DNA from: UBA6244 sp963676875
Lineage (GTDB): Bacteria > Bacteroidota > Bacteroidia > Bacteroidales > F082
Length of the DNA stretch: 64,000 nt
Reading direction: 5' to 3'
Assembly: GCA_963676875.1 (NCBI GenBank)
Contig: OY781436.1
Span: 2,046,001-2,110,000, forward strand
Shown: positions 1-10,018 of the stretch, one piece after another
Position numbering within the stretch: the first letter of the stretch is position 1
Layout: each line of letters opens with the position of its first letter
Notes under the pieces: generated by a model
Database searches by the model: none
What the model was told of the DNA's origin: nothing
Seen by the model: only the letters and a program-made list of their open reading frames with translations
Made by a program: the position numbers and the translations under genes

Positions 1-2
1 AT

Positions 3-1067
3 GAAGGAGCCTATAACAATGCTTTTGGGGGTTATTCTCTTTATTCAAATACAACAGGAACAAGAAACACCGCTTGTGGATATGTATCTTTAAATAGTAA
101 TACAACTGGTAGTAGAAACACTGCATTAGGATCATGGGCTCTTCAGCTAAATACTGAAGGTAATTGGAATACAGCCTGTGGGCAAACCGCATTAAATAAT
201 AATACTACCGGGAATTCTAATGTTGCAGTTGGAATACGGGCATTATTTTCAAATACTGATAAAAGTAATTTGGTCGCCATTGGTGATAGTGCATTGTTTA
301 ATAATGGCATCGGGGCAATTTTGCCAACAGAATCAATAGGCAATACATCTGTTGGATCAAAAGCATCGTATTCTAATACAACAGGTTATAATAATACAGC
401 CATAGGGTACCAGTCAATGTTACTAAATGTTTCAGGCTTTAATAATACTGCAGTTGGGTGTTCATCTTTAAGTAGCAGCACTAATCTTGAAAACGTAACA
501 GCTATTGGGTTTGATGCCCAACCTACAGCCTCTAATTCTATTGTACTTGGTAATAGCTCAATTACTTCGATTGGAGGCTTTGCAAATTGGACAAATATTA
601 GTGATGGTCGATTTAAAATAGATGTTGAAGAAAATGTGGTTGGACTTGAATTTATAAACAAACTAAGACCTGTTACTTATAAGTTGGATATAAACGCCAT
701 CGCTGATTACAGGAACACTCCCGAGAATTTGCGCCTCAAAAATGCTGAAGAAAATAAGAGTCAAGAAATACAAATAGGATTTATAGCTCAGGAAGTGATA
801 CAATCGGCGAAAGAGGTTGGTTTTGATTTTCATGGAGTAGATGTCCCTAAAACTGAATCCTCGCACTATGGGTTGAGATATGCTGAATTTGTTGTCCCTC
901 TTGTGAAAGCTGTACAAGAATTGTCAGCTAAAAATGAAGAGCTTGCTCGGAAAATGGAAAACCAAGCTATGATGGAAGATACCATTTTAAAAATGCAAGA
1001 AACAATAGAAGTACAGGGGAAAACAATAAAGAATCTTAATGAAACACTAAGAAAAATGAATTTGTAG
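3..1067 (+). CDS. Adhesin/tail-fibre-like protein with C-terminal S74 intramolecular chaperone domain (5' partial)
   Basis: The reading frame is open from base 3, so the N-terminus lies outside the window. The visible part starts with about 190 residues of repeats of the form NTxxG / NTAxGxxAL, which resemble the stalk and head repeats of trimeric adhesins and tail fibres. From about base 600 the SDGRFK motif opens an S74-type (endosialidase chaperone) domain, continuing through NKLRPVTYKLD and IGFIAQEV. In this family the domain helps the fibre trimerise and then cuts itself off at the serine of the SD pair. The last 55 residues are a predicted coiled coil. A surface or secreted fibre is the likely role; the ligand is unknown. 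A terminator follows directly. Confidence 0.85.
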   Translation, partial: EGAYNNAFGGYSLYSNTTGTRNTACGYVSLNSNTTGSRNTALGSWALQLNTEGNWNTACGQTALNNNTTGNSNVAVGIRALFSNTDKSNLVAIGDSALFNNGIGAILPTESIGNTSVGSKASYSNTTGYNNTAIGYQSMLLNVSGFNNTAVGCSSLSSSTNLENVTAIGFDAQPTASNSIVLGNSSITSIGGFANWTNISDGRFKIDVEENVVGLEFINKLRPVTYKLDINAIADYRNTPENLRLKNAEENKSQEIQIGFIAQEVIQSAKEVGFDFHGVDVPKTESSHYGLRYAEFVVPLVKAVQELSAKNEELARKMENQAMMEDTILKMQETIEVQGKTIKNLNETLRKMNL

Positions 1068-1073
1068 AAAATT

Positions 1074-1137
1074 AACCAAAAGGTAGGATGTTTGGTTTAA
1101 CCCGCACGTGCTTTTTTTAAAGCACAGCGGGTTTTTT
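1074..1137 (+). terminator. Rho-independent terminator preceded by a small palindrome
   Basis: A small hairpin (AACCAAA at 1074, TTTGGTT at 1091) is followed by a strong stem with arms AACCCGC (1099-1105) and GCGGGTT (1127-1133) and an inner TGCTTT/AAAGCA stem, then a T-run. It ends transcription of the S74 gene and separates it from the convergent response-regulator gene. Confidence 0.8.
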
Positions 1138-1178
1138 CTTTTTCAAAATTTACAAATTTCGCCCAAAGTTTTACCCCA

Positions 1179-2291
1179 TCACACCACCAACCTATTCCTA
1201 ATGGCAAATATCACCGCTTCGATCATGTTTTTTGAATTGGTTTTCTGAACGATGGCGGCCCGGTGTTTTTCTACGGTGCGCTCGCTGATAAAAAGGCTTT
1301 CGGCGATTTCGTGGGTGGATTTTCCGGTGCATATTTCTTTCAGCACATCCTTTTCGCGTGACGAAAGCTCCACCCGCGAGGAGGGGGATTCCGGGCTGTC
1401 TTCATCCTTTCGGAATATTTGGGAGAGCTTTTCCACCAAACCTTTTGAAATGATGTTGTAATCGGCCGAAAACAGTTCGATGGCTTTGCCAAGTTCTTCC
1501 AAATCATTGCTGTTCAAGGCAATATCGCTTAGTGCATATTGACCACTGCTCAGGTTGATCAGGGTGCCAACCAGACAATCTTTGCCTTTAAAACATGAAA
1601 ATCCACCCACGAGTTTTACCTGAATCCGCTTGTTCCATTTGTTGCGCAGCGAAAACTCCATCGAAAACTCTTTCTCATGGTTGACCATGCATTGTTGCAT
1701 GCGGAGGGCGAGTTGGGTGTGGTCGGCATCATCTGCCAGATGGGCCAATCCCGTTTTCTCAAGCTCTACCTGTGGATATCCGGTAAGGTCGCTCAACTTC
1801 CGGTTCACCACAATAAAATGGTTGGCTTGACAAATAAACACGGCGTGCGGACTGTTGTTCACCAGGCTCATGAACTTATCTTCGTTGGCCTGAAGCAATT
1901 TTTCTCGCTTTTGAATGCGGGTGTTGAGTGCATTCAGGAGGTCGTTGAGCTCAAAAGGTTTGGTCAGGTAGTCGTCCACACCCAATTGCATGCCCATGCG
2001 GATTTCGGAGGGAGAGGTTTTTGCCGTGAGAAATATAAAAGGAACCGCGTAGGTGGCAGGTGATTCACTTAAAATTTTAAATACCTGATAACCATCTACT
2101 ACGGGGATATTGATATCGCAAATAATGGCCCGGGGTGTTTTGGAAAAAGCATATTGTATGCCCAGGGCACCATTGTCGGCATATACCACCTCAAAGCCCT
2201 TGATGGTCAGGTAATTTTTAATGGTTCCTGCCAATGCCACATCGTCTTCAATCAGCAATATTTGTTTTAAATTTCCCATGTTTTTAATCAT
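1179..2291 (-). CDS. Response regulator: REC, PAS-like and LuxR-type HTH domains
   Basis: The 370-residue protein starts with a receiver domain (residues 10-125): acidic pair D16/D17, phospho-acceptor D59 in the CDINIP motif, T89 and K111 in the LTKPFE motif. A PAS-like segment follows (about 140-250). The C-terminus (about 305-370) is a LuxR/FixJ helix-turn-helix with LSSREKDVLKEI and SERTVEKHRAAI. It is predicted to bind DNA after phosphorylation by the kinase encoded directly upstream, since its start overlaps the kinase stop by 8 bases. An ATG five codons in (2279) is an alternative start outside the overlap. The PAS segment between REC and HTH is less common and may sense a second signal. 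Target genes are not evident. Confidence 0.9.
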   Translation of the reverse strand: MIKNMGNLKQILLIEDDVALAGTIKNYLTIKGFEVVYADNGALGIQYAFSKTPRAIICDINIPVVDGYQVFKILSESPATYAVPFIFLTAKTSPSEIRMGMQLGVDDYLTKPFELNDLLNALNTRIQKREKLLQANEDKFMSLVNNSPHAVFICQANHFIVVNRKLSDLTGYPQVELEKTGLAHLADDADHTQLALRMQQCMVNHEKEFSMEFSLRNKWNKRIQVKLVGGFSCFKGKDCLVGTLINLSSGQYALSDIALNSNDLEELGKAIELFSADYNIISKGLVEKLSQIFRKDEDSPESPSSRVELSSREKDVLKEICTGKSTHEIAESLFISERTVEKHRAAIVQKTNSKNMIEAVIFAIRNRLVV

Positions 2292-4431
2292 TTACCAAGC
2301 CAAAAGGCAAAACTACTTTAATTGTGGTACCTGCATTTAATTCACTTTTTATTGAGATGGTTCCCGAATGTAAGTCCACGCAACGCTTCACTACCGACAT
2401 GCCCACTCCGGTACCTTTGATGTGCGAAGTATTGGCTCCGCGGTGAAAAATGTCAAACACCTTCTGCACATCTTCGTCGGACATACCCATCCCCCGGTCG
2501 ATTACCGAGAAAGCGATTTTGTTTCCTGCAACTTGCTCCGCCCGCAATTCCACGGGTTTGTTGTCAGAGAATTTTAATGCATTGATAAGCAGGTTTCTAA
2601 CAATGTGTGTAATTAACAGGCCATCCATCAATACGGTTTCTGCGGCCAGATGATGTGTTAAGCGGATGCGGTTTTGATAAGCAGAAAGGGTTTGCAGTTC
2701 GTTCACCAGATTTTGAACAAGATGATACACGTTCAGCGGTTGTGGATGAAATTCCAGGATGGTTGTGCTGTCGAGCATCTCAAAATTTTTGAGCATGGCG
2801 AGCAAATTGTCCACTCCTCCGGTAATGTACTTTAATGTTTCCAACCTCATCGAAGGATCCATCTCATCAAAATAATCCCTGAGCATTTGGGTGTTGGACG
2901 AAATAATGGCCATGGGGGTGCGAAACTCGTGGTTCACAGTGGAAATCATCTGACTTTTTACCTTGTTAAGTTCCTTTTCCCTAAGAAGTAATTCATTCAC
3001 TTTTTTCTCGCTTTCGCGGATGATGTGGTTTTGAAAACGAATTTTTCTGTACAACAAAACAATGTAAATCAGCAAAATAAGCAATACAACAGCAGCTATA
3101 CTTGAAATATACAAAGCGGTGAGACGACCGTGGCTGGTCTTTTTCTCCGAATCCAGTTCCAGGTTTTTTATTTCCAGTTCGTCGAGTTTTTGGTTGAGTT
3201 CGAATTGGTTTTTCAGGTTGGCAATTTTCAGGTTGGTTTCGGCATGATAGGCAGAGTCTTTCACCTTTTCGTAAAGTTGCTGATACACATAGGCTTTGTT
3301 GGGATTGGAAGCCAGATAATAATATTGGTTCAACGATTTATAAGTGTCCATAACCACTTTTCCCGCATTGATTTCTGTGGCCAGATTCAGGGCACTGGTA
3401 AGCAATGGCAAGGCTTTCTCTAATCGGTTTTCAGCCATGTATATCACCGCCAGAGAGTTGGAAAAGGCCGCCATGTCGTATTTGTTTCCGCCGGCTTCGC
3501 TGATTTCCAACGCTTCCCGGAGCAATGCTTGGGCTTTTTCAGTATGGTGCAGCTTTTCGTAAACCGCACTCATACGTTCGAGTACGTGTGCCCGTGAAGT
3601 TTTATCCTCTTGCAATAAAGCTTCATCCAGTGCACTTTGGTAGTAGTTCAGCGAAGAATCGGCTTGATTTAAAAAATCGAAATCGAGTCCCAAATTGATT
3701 AAGGCTACCAAAAAACTATATTTATCCTGCTGATCTAAAGCTGTTTCGAGGGCTTTTTTGTGATAGGTTAATGCTTCGTTGTAATTGCCATATTTCGAAT
3801 AAACCGCACCAATATTGTTGAGCGAGTAGGCCAGCTTTTCGGTCAGGTTGTTGTCTTTGCGCAATTCATATGATTTAATGAAATAATCGAGAGCGGTTTG
3901 ATCGTCGCCCAGGTAATGATACACGGCTCCCATATTGTTGAGTGCCGCTGCTACCCTATCCGGACGGTTTATTTGCCCTCCCACGGATTTCACCTCCTCA
4001 AAAATTTGCAACGCTTCAAAATAGCGCCCCATTTTCATATACACCGAACCCATGTTGGTGGCAAAATAAATAACTCCCAGTTGGTCGTTCATTTGTTGGC
4101 TAATTTGCTTGGCTCGTGCCGTCAGATCGATGCTTTTTTGCAAATTTCCGGTACTTTCGTAGATATTGCTCAGCACATCGCAGGCATCGGCAGTATAGTA
4201 CAAATTGCTTTTTTCTTCGGCTAAATCGAGCATTTTATCGGCATAAAACAAGGCCGAATCTGTTTGTAAAGGCATAAAAAGTCCTGAAATTTTCTTCAGG
4301 GTTTTAAGCCGGAGGGTATCGTTTGTTTGGTTATCCAATTGCACCTTCAGGCTGTCGATGGCCAACGGTTGATCCTGTGCCATCAGCACATTCAGCAAGC
4401 AAAAAACAACCAGTGTAGCTATCATCTTCAT
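2284..4431 (-). CDS. TPR-repeat sensor histidine kinase
   Basis: The 715-residue membrane kinase has a signal peptide (residues 1-18), about eight tetratricopeptide repeats in the periplasm (roughly 80-390), a coiled coil, one transmembrane helix (about 440-462), a HisKA domain with the NHEFRTP H-box (His near 501) and a HATPase domain with N-box (NLLINALKF), G1 (DRGMGM) and G2 (GTGVGMS) motifs. All catalytic motifs are intact. It should autophosphorylate and pass phosphate to the response regulator that overlaps its stop codon. TPR-sensor kinases of this design are widespread in Bacteroidota; the ligand is unknown. The frame could open at a GTG at 4440, but the ATG at 4431 gives a normal signal peptide. 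Confidence 0.92.
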   Translation of the reverse strand: MKMIATLVVFCLLNVLMAQDQPLAIDSLKVQLDNQTNDTLRLKTLKKISGLFMPLQTDSALFYADKMLDLAEEKSNLYYTADACDVLSNIYESTGNLQKSIDLTARAKQISQQMNDQLGVIYFATNMGSVYMKMGRYFEALQIFEEVKSVGGQINRPDRVAAALNNMGAVYHYLGDDQTALDYFIKSYELRKDNNLTEKLAYSLNNIGAVYSKYGNYNEALTYHKKALETALDQQDKYSFLVALINLGLDFDFLNQADSSLNYYQSALDEALLQEDKTSRAHVLERMSAVYEKLHHTEKAQALLREALEISEAGGNKYDMAAFSNSLAVIYMAENRLEKALPLLTSALNLATEINAGKVVMDTYKSLNQYYYLASNPNKAYVYQQLYEKVKDSAYHAETNLKIANLKNQFELNQKLDELEIKNLELDSEKKTSHGRLTALYISSIAAVVLLILLIYIVLLYRKIRFQNHIIRESEKKVNELLLREKELNKVKSQMISTVNHEFRTPMAIISSNTQMLRDYFDEMDPSMRLETLKYITGGVDNLLAMLKNFEMLDSTTILEFHPQPLNVYHLVQNLVNELQTLSAYQNRIRLTHHLAAETVLMDGLLITHIVRNLLINALKFSDNKPVELRAEQVAGNKIAFSVIDRGMGMSDEDVQKVFDIFHRGANTSHIKGTGVGMSVVKRCVDLHSGTISIKSELNAGTTIKVVLPFGLVND

Positions 4432-4440
4432 AAGGAGCAC

Positions 4441-4836
4441 AAGGTAGATATTATTTACTCGTATAATTCTATAAGGACGTTATTTATACGCCTTGAAAAA
4501 TAAGCCTTGATCAATCGAAATTTCGGGAGTGAACCAAGAGTATGCCACGAATCATGCCTCAGGCAGATAAGTTACATCAATAGCTCAGAAATAACAATTA
4601 AATGACCATGCGTGTTGGTAACAGTTTTTTCGGGCATTGGTGGCAGTAAATAAAAACCTTTACGGATTTATGGGTAACACATAGAAACCGTTTAAGTTTT
4701 AATTAAACTCTCCTTTAGGAGCCAAATATGGGTGAAAAACCACCCTTTAATTCCAAAATTTGCGTCATCAATTGTTGTCAACCTACTGGTTACAAGCATA
4801 AAACATTATTGTTCTGTTCGTGTTTCTGTGGTTTCC
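4441..4836. other. Intergenic region between kinase promoter side and AEC transporter 3' end
   Basis: There is no supportable gene. Visible structures are a palindrome TCCTTTAGGA (4711-4720) and a small stem GGGTG/CACCC (4730-4745) followed by TTTAATT, which could be a weak terminator. The kinase promoter must lie on the minus strand near 4441-4520, but I see no convincing -7/-33 pair. Confidence 0.4.
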
Positions 4837-5787
4837 CTAAAATGCCAGCGAAAAAAGTGCCGTCATGGACAATACGCTCAGCACCAGCGTTACCATAATC
4901 GCCAGAGAAACCAGATCGGGCCGGCAATTGTATTGTTTGGCAAACACTGCTGTGAGGATAGCCGATGGAAGGGCCGTTTCAACCACCACTATCTCGCGCA
5001 TCATGTCGGTAAAACGCGGATCGTGGGTAAGCCAAAGGGCCAGCAAGGGTTTCACCACCAGTTTGAGGACAACGGCGATGCCCAGAAACAGATAGAGGTT
5101 TTTCATGGGTTTGAACTCAATAATCAATCCGATGGTGATGGCCACCATCAGGAGGTTGGCCTGACCAATGAGATCGAAAATTCGGACGAAGGTCGAGAAC
5201 ACTGCTTCGTTGTGGTTGAAGGGCAAAAACGACATGCCAATGCCGGCTACCAAAGCGATAAAAATCGGCGAGATAAAGAATTTTTTCACCGATTGGGCAA
5301 TATCTCTGCCCTGCATTTGGGTTTGCCCAAAGTACATGGCGATGAGCGGACCAAAAATAAACAGCAGCAATCCAACGCCAAATTCACTGGTTACCACGGC
5401 CTCTTCCATGGCCAGCGTATTATTCGGAAACACTTGCTGGATAATGGGATAGCCCAACATGGTGGTCATGCCAAAAGCCGAAACCAGAATCAGGGCTCCT
5501 TTCACCTCACGTTTGAGCTTGAACATAGTTGCCAACAACCAAGCCAGTATCATCATGCCAATTTCGACAACCGCCATGATGAGGGCCATTTTAATGAACC
5601 GATCGTCGAATACCTTGACCACCAACGATGAAAAAATGAGTGCCGGCAGGGTAACCTGAAGCACAATACGGCTAAAAAGCAGGCTTTCTTCCTTTTTAAA
5701 AACTCCTACTTTTTTGAGCCATACCACCAGTGCGATAATGGCCAGCATAACGATAACTCCTTCGAGGAGACTTTGGGCGGTGTTCAT
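4837..5787 (-). CDS. AEC-family (auxin efflux carrier-like) membrane transporter
   Basis: The 316-residue hydrophobic protein has about ten transmembrane helices in the two five-helix halves typical of the AEC/BASS-like fold, separated by a more polar loop. Family members are secondary carriers of organic acids such as malate or of other amphipathic anions; substrate cannot be told from sequence. The frame is open for 60 further codons upstream (to 5967), but that stretch is AT-rich, non-hydrophobic at first and unlike family N-termini, so I start at the ATG at 5787. It stands alone, divergent from the secretome cluster. Confidence 0.85.
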   Translation of the reverse strand: MNTAQSLLEGVIVMLAIIALVVWLKKVGVFKKEESLLFSRIVLQVTLPALIFSSLVVKVFDDRFIKMALIMAVVEIGMMILAWLLATMFKLKREVKGALILVSAFGMTTMLGYPIIQQVFPNNTLAMEEAVVTSEFGVGLLLFIFGPLIAMYFGQTQMQGRDIAQSVKKFFISPIFIALVAGIGMSFLPFNHNEAVFSTFVRIFDLIGQANLLMVAITIGLIIEFKPMKNLYLFLGIAVVLKLVVKPLLALWLTHDPRFTDMMREIVVVETALPSAILTAVFAKQYNCRPDLVSLAIMVTLVLSVLSMTALFSLAF

Positions 5788-6014
5788 GGTTGTGAGTATA
5801 AGATTGAAAAACAGGTAAAAATAGGAAAAGCGTTCGAGAGTTTCACGATAAAACAATGTTTTTTCACTGATTTCTCCACCTTTTTCATGATGGTTTTTGT
5901 AGTATAAAATATCAATTTTAACCTGAGTCCTCCCATATATTGTAAAAACAGAATATATAACAAGCACAAAAACAAATAGATATAATTTATGTTACATGTT
6001 TTTGTCCTTTTTAC

Positions 6015-6046
6015 TTGCAAACCGCATCGATTTGTTTGTATGTTTG
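6015..6046 (+). promoter_or_regulatory. Putative Bacteroidota-type promoter for the 6116 gene
   Basis: TTG at 6015-6017 and TATGTTTG at 6039-6046 are separated by 21 bases and match the Bacteroidota sigma factor consensus (TTG, about 20 bases, TAnnTTTG). It predicts a leader of about 65 bases before the ATG at 6116. Confidence 0.5.
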
Positions 6047-6115
6047 TAGCCAATAAAGCTGACCAAATTTCCTACCTTTTTGTTAGTTATTTAACTAGAA
6101 AAAAATGGTAGCTTT

Positions 6116-7720
6116 ATGAAGAAATTAGCCCTTTTGACAGCATTCCTTTTCTGGAGTGCCTTTTCAGTTTATGCACAATTAGTACTTTCCAGTGGTTCCC
6201 AATTGTTGGTTCACGATGGTTCTTCGGTTGTGGTCAACAACCTTACCGCGACAGGAGGAACCATTCTCAATAATGGAGATGTTTCTGTTTCGGGCAATGT
6301 TACCAACAATGGAGGAACACTCATGGACGCAGCCTCATCGGGCACGCTGACCTTTGAGGGTTCTTCGGCACAAGAAATCACCGGAACGGAATCGTCCACC
6401 TTTTATGGAGACATCAACATCGACAACGCCGGTGGCATTGCCCTCACCAATACAGCTACCGGTGCCGATCAAACCATTGCGGGCACCTTGAATTTCATCA
6501 ACGGCACACTCACCCTCAACGATTTCCACCTGACCATTGGCAGTACCGATCCCACCGGAGCGAGTGCCTCGAATTATGTGGTTACCAATGGAACGGGTAC
6601 ATTAAAACGTGTGGTGGGTGCTTCGGATGTTGTTTTTCCGGTAGGTAATTCGGCGTATAATCCGTTGATAATGAACAATACAGGTGCCTCGGACACCTAC
6701 GGGGTGAAGGTCTTGGACAGCAAACCGGGGAATTTTAGCGGGACAAGCCACATTGTCAACCGCGCATGGGTTGTGAGCGAAACTACCGGAGGCGGTTCCG
6801 ACCTCACCGTTACCGCACAATGGAACGCTGCTGAAGAACTCACCGATTTCGACCGTACAGCAAGCGCCATTGGGCATACCACCAACAACGGAACCGATGT
6901 AAACTGGGGAAGTAATGGAGCAGCCGCAGGAAGCAATCCCTATACCAGAAGCACTTCCGGAATCACCTCCGCCGGAACCTTGATGGTGGGCGATTCCTAC
7001 TACAGTGGTTTGGTGATCGATTTGCAAGCCTTTTTGGCCGGTGCCTACAATGCCGACAACCACAACATGGACAACGACCTGAATGCCCTGTTGCCCTTGA
7101 CCGATCCATATGATGGCACCACCACGGTGGCTTCCATACCTCCCACGGCAGTGGATTGGGTAAAAATCCAATTGCGTGATGCCGGTGACCGAACCAGTGT
7201 GCAGTATAGCTTTGCCCGCTTCATCGATCAGGATGGACAAATCATTAACCAGGACGGTTCTGACTGTAAAATGACCGGAGTGACATCTGGATCTTATTAC
7301 ATTGCCATTCTTCATCGCAATCATTTTGGTGTGGTTTCCAACAGCACGGTTAACCTAGCCGATTCGCCCACCCTTTCCTTTAAAGGAGCCCAAGCCACTG
7401 CCTGGCAAGACGCCGGAATTACCACCAACCCCGCCATGAAAGAAGTGGAAACAGGTGTGTTTGCCCTGTGGGATGGAGATGCCAATGGGGATGGGCAGGT
7501 AGCATACAATGGTGCAGGTAATGACCGTTCTGCTGTACTAACAGAAGTAGGAGTTGCCACACCGGGAAATACTGTTTTAGATACCTATTCCGACAATGAT
7601 GTGAATATGGATGGAGATGTAATCTATAATGGTGCTGGTAGTGATAGAAGCGCTATTCTTACCGTAATCGGCGTTTCTACCCCTGGCGTAGTTTACTCAG
7701 CGCATGTACCTAGTTTATAG
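6116..7720 (+). CDS. Secreted beta-rich protein with C-terminal dockerin-like calcium repeats
   Basis: The 534-residue protein has a signal peptide ending at about residue 20 (SVYAQ). Residues 25-130 are short beta-type repeats rich in NNG/VSG, like filamentous or right-handed beta-helix adhesins. The C-terminus carries two related units, GDANGDGQVAYNGAGNDRSA and a second starting NDVNMDGDVIYNGAGSDRSA, each with a DxNxDG calcium loop; the pair resembles a dockerin. No T9SS tail is present. Dockerins normally bind cohesin partners, so the protein may dock onto another surface component, but no cohesin is recognisable in the window. It leads a run of secreted proteins and may be co-transcribed with the gene starting 28 bases later. 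Confidence 0.7.
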   Translation: MKKLALLTAFLFWSAFSVYAQLVLSSGSQLLVHDGSSVVVNNLTATGGTILNNGDVSVSGNVTNNGGTLMDAASSGTLTFEGSSAQEITGTESSTFYGDINIDNAGGIALTNTATGADQTIAGTLNFINGTLTLNDFHLTIGSTDPTGASASNYVVTNGTGTLKRVVGASDVVFPVGNSAYNPLIMNNTGASDTYGVKVLDSKPGNFSGTSHIVNRAWVVSETTGGGSDLTVTAQWNAAEELTDFDRTASAIGHTTNNGTDVNWGSNGAAAGSNPYTRSTSGITSAGTLMVGDSYYSGLVIDLQAFLAGAYNADNHNMDNDLNALLPLTDPYDGTTTVASIPPTAVDWVKIQLRDAGDRTSVQYSFARFIDQDGQIINQDGSDCKMTGVTSGSYYIAILHRNHFGVVSNSTVNLADSPTLSFKGAQATAWQDAGITTNPAMKEVETGVFALWDGDANGDGQVAYNGAGNDRSAVLTEVGVATPGNTVLDTYSDNDVNMDGDVIYNGAGSDRSAILTVIGVSTPGVVYSAHVPSL

Positions 7721-7748
7721 CATATTTAAGAAAATAATCAATTTATAT

Positions 7749-10001
7749 ATGAAAAAGAATTTTTACAAATTTGCAATAGCTGTTCTTGGCGTTCTTGGTT
7801 TCTTATATGCAGAGGCACAGACGTTTGAAATACGAACGGTTGAAAATGATATGGGTTATTTAACTGTTCAAATGCGTGAAACATCCGGAACAGGGACTCC
7901 AACTACAACTACCAATATTGTGGACATCACCTTTGTGGTAAGGTACCCCAGCGGTGCAGTTGACATTGACTTACTTTGTGCCTCAAATGATTATAACATT
8001 GTTGATGGCCTTGCAGGTGAGCAAACGTTTGGTGGTTTTGATTATCACTATTGGAATGCCAGTAACACACCTTTCAATCCTCCATCAAACTGGACACAAA
8101 ATGATTGGGAGGATATTGCTGTTTTTAAAGCAACAGGAGCTACAGGAAGTGGTCTGTTTGAAATAGCACCCAATAATTGGGATTTACGTAGCTTAAACTG
8201 GAGGCAGGAAAGTGATGATTATACTCCATCGATCAATGGTAGCTTAACATATTCATATCCAACAGTAGTATATGACTATGTTTGGACTGGTGCTTCAAAT
8301 ACGCAATGGGATAATGGTGCCAACTGGTTATCTGAATGTGGATCTGCGATTGCAGTGGCTCCTAATACAGGTAATAATTGTATCATTCCTAGTGGTCTAT
8401 CTAATTATCCAACCGAAGTTAATTTGGCACAATTTGGAGGACATCAACCAACTTGTTCAAACCTAAAAATCATATCGGGAGCATCCTTAACTTTGGACGA
8501 AAAAGATGTTACAAACCTTGATCTTGTTTGGACATTTGATAATTTGATAATTGATGGTGTGCTAGCTTCAATACCTAATACACGTCTAACTGTAACAGGC
8601 TCGACAACAATAAATTCAGCTACAGGAATCATCATCCAATCCGATGCCTCCGGCACCGGCTCCTTTATCGACAACGGTACCATCACCTATGGCGGAAGCG
8701 GTTCGGTTAAAGTGCAAACTTATCTGGCCAATTCGGCAGGGGTAGGGAATTTTGATATTCACCTTGTTGGACCAACTTTGGATCAGGAAAACTACACAGG
8801 TGCCGGTACAGGCGCTTTTCTGGAAGAGTTTATTCTGGATGGTGCACCCACCTATGCCTACGAATGGGATGAATCGGTTCCCAACACGGCAGATGCCTGG
8901 GTAAACCTAAACTCGTTGACAGATGAAATTTATTCTGCCATGGGCATCGGCCTCTCAACCATCGACAACACCAACCATACCTTGGAAATGACCGGTGAAC
9001 TCATCACGGGAAATGTTTCTTCACCTGCCCTGACTTTCAGCAACAACCATTACGAACTCATCAGCAATCCCTATCCCTCAGCCATTGATTTTGATGCACT
9101 TTATACGGCAAACAGCGGCGTAGTCAACAACAAGTTTTATTTGTGGAATCCTGCAGGCAATAGTTGGGTAGAATATGCCGGAGGTGCAGGTGGAGCTCAA
9201 TTTATTCAAGTAGGTCAAGGTTTCTTTGTGGAAACGCATACCGGCGGAACCTTTGATTTTACCAACAATGAACGAACCCACAGCACGGTGGCTTTCAGAG
9301 AAACAATGGCCAATATCCTGAATGTAAAGGTTGAGGGGGGTATGGCAGGCTATCAGGATGATATCGTGGTGAGGTTTGATGAGGAAGCTACGAGTGGTTA
9401 CGACATCAACATGGAAGCTGAATTCTGGGTCAGCCAAAATCCTGACGCCACCTCGTTAAGGTCATTGGCTGATGGAAACATACAATTGGCCATCAACGTG
9501 TTACCCCTCCAAAGTCTTTATAATGGTGATATGCTAAGTGTTCCATTGGTATTTACCTGTGGATATACCGCTGAATATTCATTGACATTTACTGATGTCG
9601 CATCCTTCGACCTCGGCACCGAAATATGGCTCGAAGACAAACTCACGGGTGGTGATTGGATTTCTATCAACAACCAACCTGAGTACATTTTCAACGCTTC
9701 GCCGGAAGATGCCAACGACCGTTTTGTATTGCACTTCTTTGGCCCTACCGGAACGGATGAACTTGCAGGACCAACCATCGAGCTGTACTCTTTCGGGCAA
9801 TATGCCTATGTGCGTAACAATACCGAAGAAGCCATTCAGGAAATCAGAATCTACAGCCTTTCGGGAGCGCTGATGAATCAGGTGCATACCCCTGACCAAA
9901 AGTTCCTGAAACTTTGGGTGGACGATCGAATGGCCTATTTTGTGATTACGGTTATTACTGACCAACAGGTTTATACCAAGAAATTATTCATTAGTAAATA
10001 A
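7749..10001 (+). CDS. Large secreted protein with T9SS type A sorting tail
   Basis: The 750-residue protein has a signal peptide (residues 1-24), an N-terminal beta domain, a WTGASNTQWDNGANW module (about residue 178) that recurs in the 10555 and 15710 genes, a middle domain with repeated SNPYPSAIDF-like motifs and a C-terminal T9SS sorting domain (about residues 675-750, ending KKLFISK). It should be exported across the outer membrane by the Por machinery and anchored or released. The catalytic or binding role is unknown. An upstream in-frame start at 7704 overlaps the previous gene and lacks a signal peptide. Bases 7749 to about 8635 look clearly more AT-rich than the rest of the gene, suggesting a mosaic. 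A 77-residue sorting-tag-like gene follows 17 bases later. Confidence 0.8.
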   Translation: MKKNFYKFAIAVLGVLGFLYAEAQTFEIRTVENDMGYLTVQMRETSGTGTPTTTTNIVDITFVVRYPSGAVDIDLLCASNDYNIVDGLAGEQTFGGFDYHYWNASNTPFNPPSNWTQNDWEDIAVFKATGATGSGLFEIAPNNWDLRSLNWRQESDDYTPSINGSLTYSYPTVVYDYVWTGASNTQWDNGANWLSECGSAIAVAPNTGNNCIIPSGLSNYPTEVNLAQFGGHQPTCSNLKIISGASLTLDEKDVTNLDLVWTFDNLIIDGVLASIPNTRLTVTGSTTINSATGIIIQSDASGTGSFIDNGTITYGGSGSVKVQTYLANSAGVGNFDIHLVGPTLDQENYTGAGTGAFLEEFILDGAPTYAYEWDESVPNTADAWVNLNSLTDEIYSAMGIGLSTIDNTNHTLEMTGELITGNVSSPALTFSNNHYELISNPYPSAIDFDALYTANSGVVNNKFYLWNPAGNSWVEYAGGAGGAQFIQVGQGFFVETHTGGTFDFTNNERTHSTVAFRETMANILNVKVEGGMAGYQDDIVVRFDEEATSGYDINMEAEFWVSQNPDATSLRSLADGNIQLAINVLPLQSLYNGDMLSVPLVFTCGYTAEYSLTFTDVASFDLGTEIWLEDKLTGGDWISINNQPEYIFNASPEDANDRFVLHFFGPTGTDELAGPTIELYSFGQYAYVRNNTEEAIQEIRIYSLSGALMNQVHTPDQKFLKLWVDDRMAYFVITVITDQQVYTKKLFISK

Positions 10002-10018
10002 TAGAAAAACTGATAAAA

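Noticed and set aside
4732..5631. Long plus-strand ORF of 299 codons opposite the AEC transporter
   Set aside because: The product is His/Gln/Asn-rich with no family resemblance, and the opposite strand encodes a clear membrane transporter.
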